Assembly: GCF_024628865.1 (NCBI RefSeq)
Contig: NZ_CP102384.1
Location: 3,545,001-3,609,000 of the forward strand
Length of the DNA: 64,000 nucleotides
Direction of reading: 5' to 3'
Origin: Sphingopyxis sp. DBS4
GTDB lineage: Bacteria > Pseudomonadota > Alphaproteobacteria > Sphingomonadales > Sphingomonadaceae
Shown here one piece after another: positions 60,874 to 64,000 of this stretch (the stretch's first letter is position 1; the number at the start of each line of letters is the position of its first letter). The notes under the pieces were generated by a model that was not told the DNA's origin, did no database searches, and saw nothing but the letters and a program-made list of their open reading frames with translations. A program made the translations under genes and the position numbers.

Positions 60874-62990
60874 TCGCGGGCCTGAACGCGCGCAGCGTGG
60901 CGCGGATCGTCGGCAGCGCGGCGCTGCCCGCGGCGATGTTGATCCTCGTCGCGCTGATGGTGATCCCGGTTTCGCCGATCATCCTCGACATCAGCTTCGT
61001 CGCCAACATCATGATCAGCCTGCTCGTGCTGATGGTCGCGTTGCAGGCGTCGAAGCCGCTCGATTTCTCGGCCTTTCCGACGGTGCTGCTGCTCGCGACG
61101 CTGTTCCGCCTCTCGCTCAACGTCGCCTCGACGCGCGTCGTGCTCGTTCACGGCCACGAGGGCACCGCGTCGGCGGGCCATGTCATCGAGGCGTTCGGCC
61201 AGGTACTGATCGGCGGCGACTATGTCGTCGGCCTGTTCGTCTTCTTCGTGCTGATGATCATCAACCTGGTCGTCATCACCAAGGGCGCCGGGCGCGTGTC
61301 CGAGGTGTCGGCGCGCTTCACCCTCGACGCCTTGCCGGGCAAGCAGATGGCGATCGACGCCGATCTGAACGCCGGCCTGCTCACCCCCGACGAAGCCAAG
61401 GCACGCCGCCAGGAAGTGGCGACCGAGGCCGATTTCTACGGCTCGATGGACGGTGCCTCGAAATTCGTGAAGGGCGACGCGGTCGCGGGCCTGCTGATCC
61501 TGTTCGTCAACATCGTCGGCGGGCTGATCCTCGGCATGTTCAGCCACGGCCTGTCCTTCTCCGACGCCGGCAGCACCTATGTCACGCTCGCGATCGGCGA
61601 CGCGCTCGTCGCACAGATTCCGGCGCTGTTGCTCTCGATCGCCGCCGCCGCGATCGTCACCCGCGTGACGTCGCCACACGACCTTTCGGGGCAGATCGGC
61701 AGCCAGTTCGCCTCGCCGCATGTCTGGATGGCGGTCGGCGGGGTGCTGTTCGTGCTCGGCCTCGTCCCGGCGATGCCGCAGATGCTGATCCTGCCCGCCG
61801 CCGCGATCGCCGGCGGCATCGGCTGGCAGCTTCGCAAGAACGCTGCCCTCGCCGAGGCCGCGCCGCCGCCCGCGGCGTCCGCGCCCGACCCGCACCATAT
61901 CGAATGGGCCGACGTCAGCGAGACGAGCCCGTGCCAGCTCGAAATCGGCTATGCGCTCGTCGCGTTGGTCGACGAGCGCAAGGGCGCGCCGCTGATGACG
62001 CGGATCACCGGCATACGGCGCCAATTGTCGAAGGAGCTGGGCTTCGTCGTACCGGCGGTTAAAGTCACCGACGATCTGTCGCTGCCCGGCAACGTCTATC
62101 GCATCGCAATCGCCGGGGTGATCGTCGGCGAGGACGAGGTCTTCCCCAACGAGATGCTCGCGCTCGATTCGGGCGATCTCGTCACCAAGGTCACCGGTCG
62201 GCCGTGCAAGGACCCGACCTTCGGGCTCGACGCGCTCTGGATTCCCAAGAGCGCGCAGAACGACGCGATCGCGGCGGGCTATACCGTCGTCGATCCGGCG
62301 ACCGTCGTCGCGACCCACCTCAACAACAGCATCGTCGCCTCCGCCACCGACCTGTTCGGCATCGACGACGCGCAGGCGCTGATCGATACGCTGAAGACCC
62401 TTTATCCGCAGCTCGCCCAGTCGCTGACGCAGGGCTATCCGCTGCCGCGCGTTGCCGCGCTCTGCAAGGCGATGCTGATCGAGCGCGTGCCGCTGCGCGA
62501 TTTCCGCAAGATCGCCGAGGCGATGGTATCGCTCGGCAGCCTGCAACTCGGCGACGCCGACCTGGTCGAGGCGGTGCGCCAGCGCATCGGCGCGCTGATC
62601 GTCCAGACGATCGTGCCGAGCCGGATGCCGCTGCCCGTCGTCACCTTCAGCCCCGAGATCGAGGTGCTGCTCAACCAGGCGGTGCGCGCCAACCCCGGCG
62701 CCGAATGGCCGTTCGAGCATGGCATGGCGATGAAGATCGTCGAGCAGATCGGCGAAGCGGTCGAACCCCTGCTGCTGTCGACGCGCAGCTTCGCGCTCGT
62801 CGCCTCGCCGCTCTGCCGGTCGGCGCTGTCGCGGCTCGTGCGCGCGACCTTCCCCGACGTCGCGGTCATTTCCTACCTCGAGATACCGGCGAACAAGGCG
62901 ACCGAGATCGTCGCGACGATCGGCGCCGAAATCCCCCGCCTCACCAGCGGCGAAGACGCCCAGATGAAGGACGAGCCCCATGAGAATTGA
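60870..62990 (+). CDS. flhA: Flagellar export protein FlhA
   Basis: A 706-residue membrane protein of the type III export gate. The first half has about eight membrane helices with the conserved FHIPEP-type block (VVITKGAGRVSEVSARFTLDA near residue 135), and the second half is the cytoplasmic ring domain (DALWIP near 450, then ATRS-like ending). It accepts chaperone-substrate complexes. Overlaps the transglycosylase by four bases and fliA by eleven; flhF and flhG, often next to it, are absent. Confidence 0.96.
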   Translation: MIAGLNARSVARIVGSAALPAAMLILVALMVIPVSPIILDISFVANIMISLLVLMVALQASKPLDFSAFPTVLLLATLFRLSLNVASTRVVLVHGHEGTASAGHVIEAFGQVLIGGDYVVGLFVFFVLMIINLVVITKGAGRVSEVSARFTLDALPGKQMAIDADLNAGLLTPDEAKARRQEVATEADFYGSMDGASKFVKGDAVAGLLILFVNIVGGLILGMFSHGLSFSDAGSTYVTLAIGDALVAQIPALLLSIAAAAIVTRVTSPHDLSGQIGSQFASPHVWMAVGGVLFVLGLVPAMPQMLILPAAAIAGGIGWQLRKNAALAEAAPPPAASAPDPHHIEWADVSETSPCQLEIGYALVALVDERKGAPLMTRITGIRRQLSKELGFVVPAVKVTDDLSLPGNVYRIAIAGVIVGEDEVFPNEMLALDSGDLVTKVTGRPCKDPTFGLDALWIPKSAQNDAIAAGYTVVDPATVVATHLNNSIVASATDLFGIDDAQALIDTLKTLYPQLAQSLTQGYPLPRVAALCKAMLIERVPLRDFRKIAEAMVSLGSLQLGDADLVEAVRQRIGALIVQTIVPSRMPLPVVTFSPEIEVLLNQAVRANPGAEWPFEHGMAMKIVEQIGEAVEPLLLSTRSFALVASPLCRSALSRLVRATFPDVAVISYLEIPANKATEIVATIGAEIPRLTSGEDAQMKDEPHEN

Positions 62991-63726
62991 GCCCGCCGAG
63001 CAGTTCGCGGCGGCATCCGCCCGCGCGCCGATCCCGCGCGGCTATGGCGAGAGCGCCGAGGCGCTGGTCGAGGAATATGCGCCGCTGGTCCGCAAGATCG
63101 CCTGGCAGGTCCATTCGCGCGTGTCGCGGACGAGCGACCTCGAGGATCTGATCCAGGCCGGGCTGATCGCGCTGATCGAGGCGAGCCGCAGCTATGAGGA
63201 GCGCGGTTTCGCCTTCGCAACCTATGCGACGACACGCATCCGCGGCGCGATGATCGACCAGCAGCGGCGCGAAGCCGACGTCGGGCGATCGGCGATGGTC
63301 GCGGCGCGGCAGCTGCAGGCGACCCGCCGCGCGCTCGAACAACAGCTCATGCGTGCACCGAGCGCGGCAGAAATGGCCGCGGCGCTCGACATGTCGGCCG
63401 AGGAGTATTTCGCGCTGGAGAAGAATGCGACCCATGGCCGCTCGATCTCGATCGAGGATCTGATGGAGGACGGCAGTTTCCTGTTCGCCGACGACCGGAT
63501 CGGCGCGGGCGAGGCGTGCGAGCAGGAGGATATGCTGGACGCGCTGCGCCAATGCGTCGGCCGGCTGGCCGAGCGCGAGCAGATGGTGCTGCAACTCTAT
63601 TTCTTCGAGGAGCTTAACCTGCAGGAGATCGGCCTGACGCTCGACGTCAGCGCCGCGCGCGTCTGCCAGATCAAGCGCGACGCGATGGCGAAGATCGACC
63701 GGATGATGCGCGAGATGACCGAATGA
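62980..63726 (+). CDS. fliA: RNA polymerase sigma factor FliA (sigma-28)
   Basis: A 248-residue sigma factor. Region 2 reads DLIQAGLIALIEASRSYEERGFAFATYATTRIRGAM; regions 3 and 4 follow, with LNLQEIGLTLDVSAARVCQIKRDAM as the -35-binding helix-turn-helix. It should read the TTAA-N15-GCCGTTAA promoters of fliC, fliD, motA and flgM. It begins inside the flhA stop region and is probably made from the sigma-54 promoter at 59997. Confidence 0.94.
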   Translation: MRIEPAEQFAAASARAPIPRGYGESAEALVEEYAPLVRKIAWQVHSRVSRTSDLEDLIQAGLIALIEASRSYEERGFAFATYATTRIRGAMIDQQRREADVGRSAMVAARQLQATRRALEQQLMRAPSAAEMAAALDMSAEEYFALEKNATHGRSISIEDLMEDGSFLFADDRIGAGEACEQEDMLDALRQCVGRLAEREQMVLQLYFFEELNLQEIGLTLDVSAARVCQIKRDAMAKIDRMMREMTE

Positions 63727-63742
63727 GCGCGCCCGACCGGGC

Positions 63743-64000
63743 TCAGGCGGCGCGGCTGTATCCGCCGCGCACCGCCGCGTTCATCTTGTCGAAATAGCTT
63801 GCCATCTTCTCGGCGCCCGCTTCGGTGAGCCGGACGATCGTGCGGCGCCGGTCGCGCTCGTCGATCGTTCGCCTGGCGAGCCCCGCACCTTCGATCGCCG
63901 CGATCATGCGCAGGCCCGACGACAGCGGCACCCCGGCGCCGGTCGCCAGATCGCTGGCGCTCAGCGTGCGGCCATTGGCGTTCGCCAGCATCAGGTCGAG
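63743..64000 (-). CDS. MarR-family transcriptional regulator, 5' end missing
   Basis: The frame is open to the window edge on the minus strand, so only the C-terminal 85 residues are seen. They include the winged helix with the hallmark DERDRRRTIVRLTEAG and a dimerisation tail. It converges on fliA with a 16-base gap and is not obviously related to motility. Confidence 0.85.
   Translation of the reverse strand, partial: LDLMLANANGRTLSASDLATGAGVPLSSGLRMIAAIEGAGLARRTIDERDRRRTIVRLTEAGAEKMASYFDKMNAAVRGGYSRAA

Noticed and set aside
60834..62981. Minus-strand open frame of 715 codons opposite flhA
   Set aside because: Mirror of flhA codon bias, no ribosome-binding site or recognisable domain.

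Overview
The window is GC-rich chromosomal DNA from an alphaproteobacterium. It most resembles the Sphingomonadales, in particular a Sphingopyxis-type organism. The reasons are the GAAC-N7-GAAC LexA box in front of imuA-imuB-dnaE2, the branched-chain acyl-CoA gene set, the MipA and RND genes, and a compact polar-type flagellar cluster driven by sigma-54 and sigma-28. I assign this from gene content only; no rRNA or tRNA gene is visible.

Positions 1-8030 (plus strand): a lipid or alcohol catabolic run. It holds a truncated zinc-type alcohol dehydrogenase, an acyl-CoA-dehydrogenase-associated kinase-like protein, two SDR enzymes, an aldo/keto reductase, a class-C serine hydrolase and a two-domain beta-oxidation protein, closed by a good terminator. 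A small secreted hypothetical protein follows. Positions 8064-15319 (minus strand): valine and isobutyrate degradation (mmsA, isobutyryl-CoA dehydrogenase, 3-hydroxyisobutyryl-CoA hydrolase, enoyl-CoA hydratase, mmsB). Between mmsA and the rest lie two small lipoproteins, a RidA-like protein and a small GIY-YIG nuclease bracketed by inverted palindromic repeats. A divergent LysR gene (15417) probably regulates mmsA.

Positions 16316-31949: a MipA/OmpV outer-membrane protein, a small membrane protein, dxs, an AT-richer orphan gene, a complete RND efflux operon (adaptor, pump, outer-membrane factor), a 270-bp palindromic element, and the SOS mutagenesis operon imuA-imuB-dnaE2.

Positions 32233-63726: an almost complete flagellar locus. 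It has fliC (minus); the long operon fliEFGHIJKLMNOPQR-flhB (plus); fliD-fliS (plus); a sigma-54 activator and motAB (minus); flgBCDEFGHIJKL (minus); flgA, flgM and a FlgN-like gene (plus); and a transglycosylase, flhA and fliA (plus). Four sigma-54 type promoters (fliE, flgB, flgA, transglycosylase-flhA-fliA) and four sigma-28 type promoters (fliC, fliD, motA, flgM) can be read directly. Together they give an ordered cascade: sigma-54 activator, then basal body/hook/FliA, then filament, motor and FlgM. Several structural proteins look pared down (short FlgD and FlgE, split FlgJ, FlgH without a lipobox, FliM without the usual CheY-binding N-terminus). The window ends inside a MarR-family regulator.

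The intergenic spaces carry at least five families of palindromic repeats. The most intriguing is the 29-bp inverted pair that encloses the GIY-YIG gene and supplies the stop codon of the neighbouring RidA gene.
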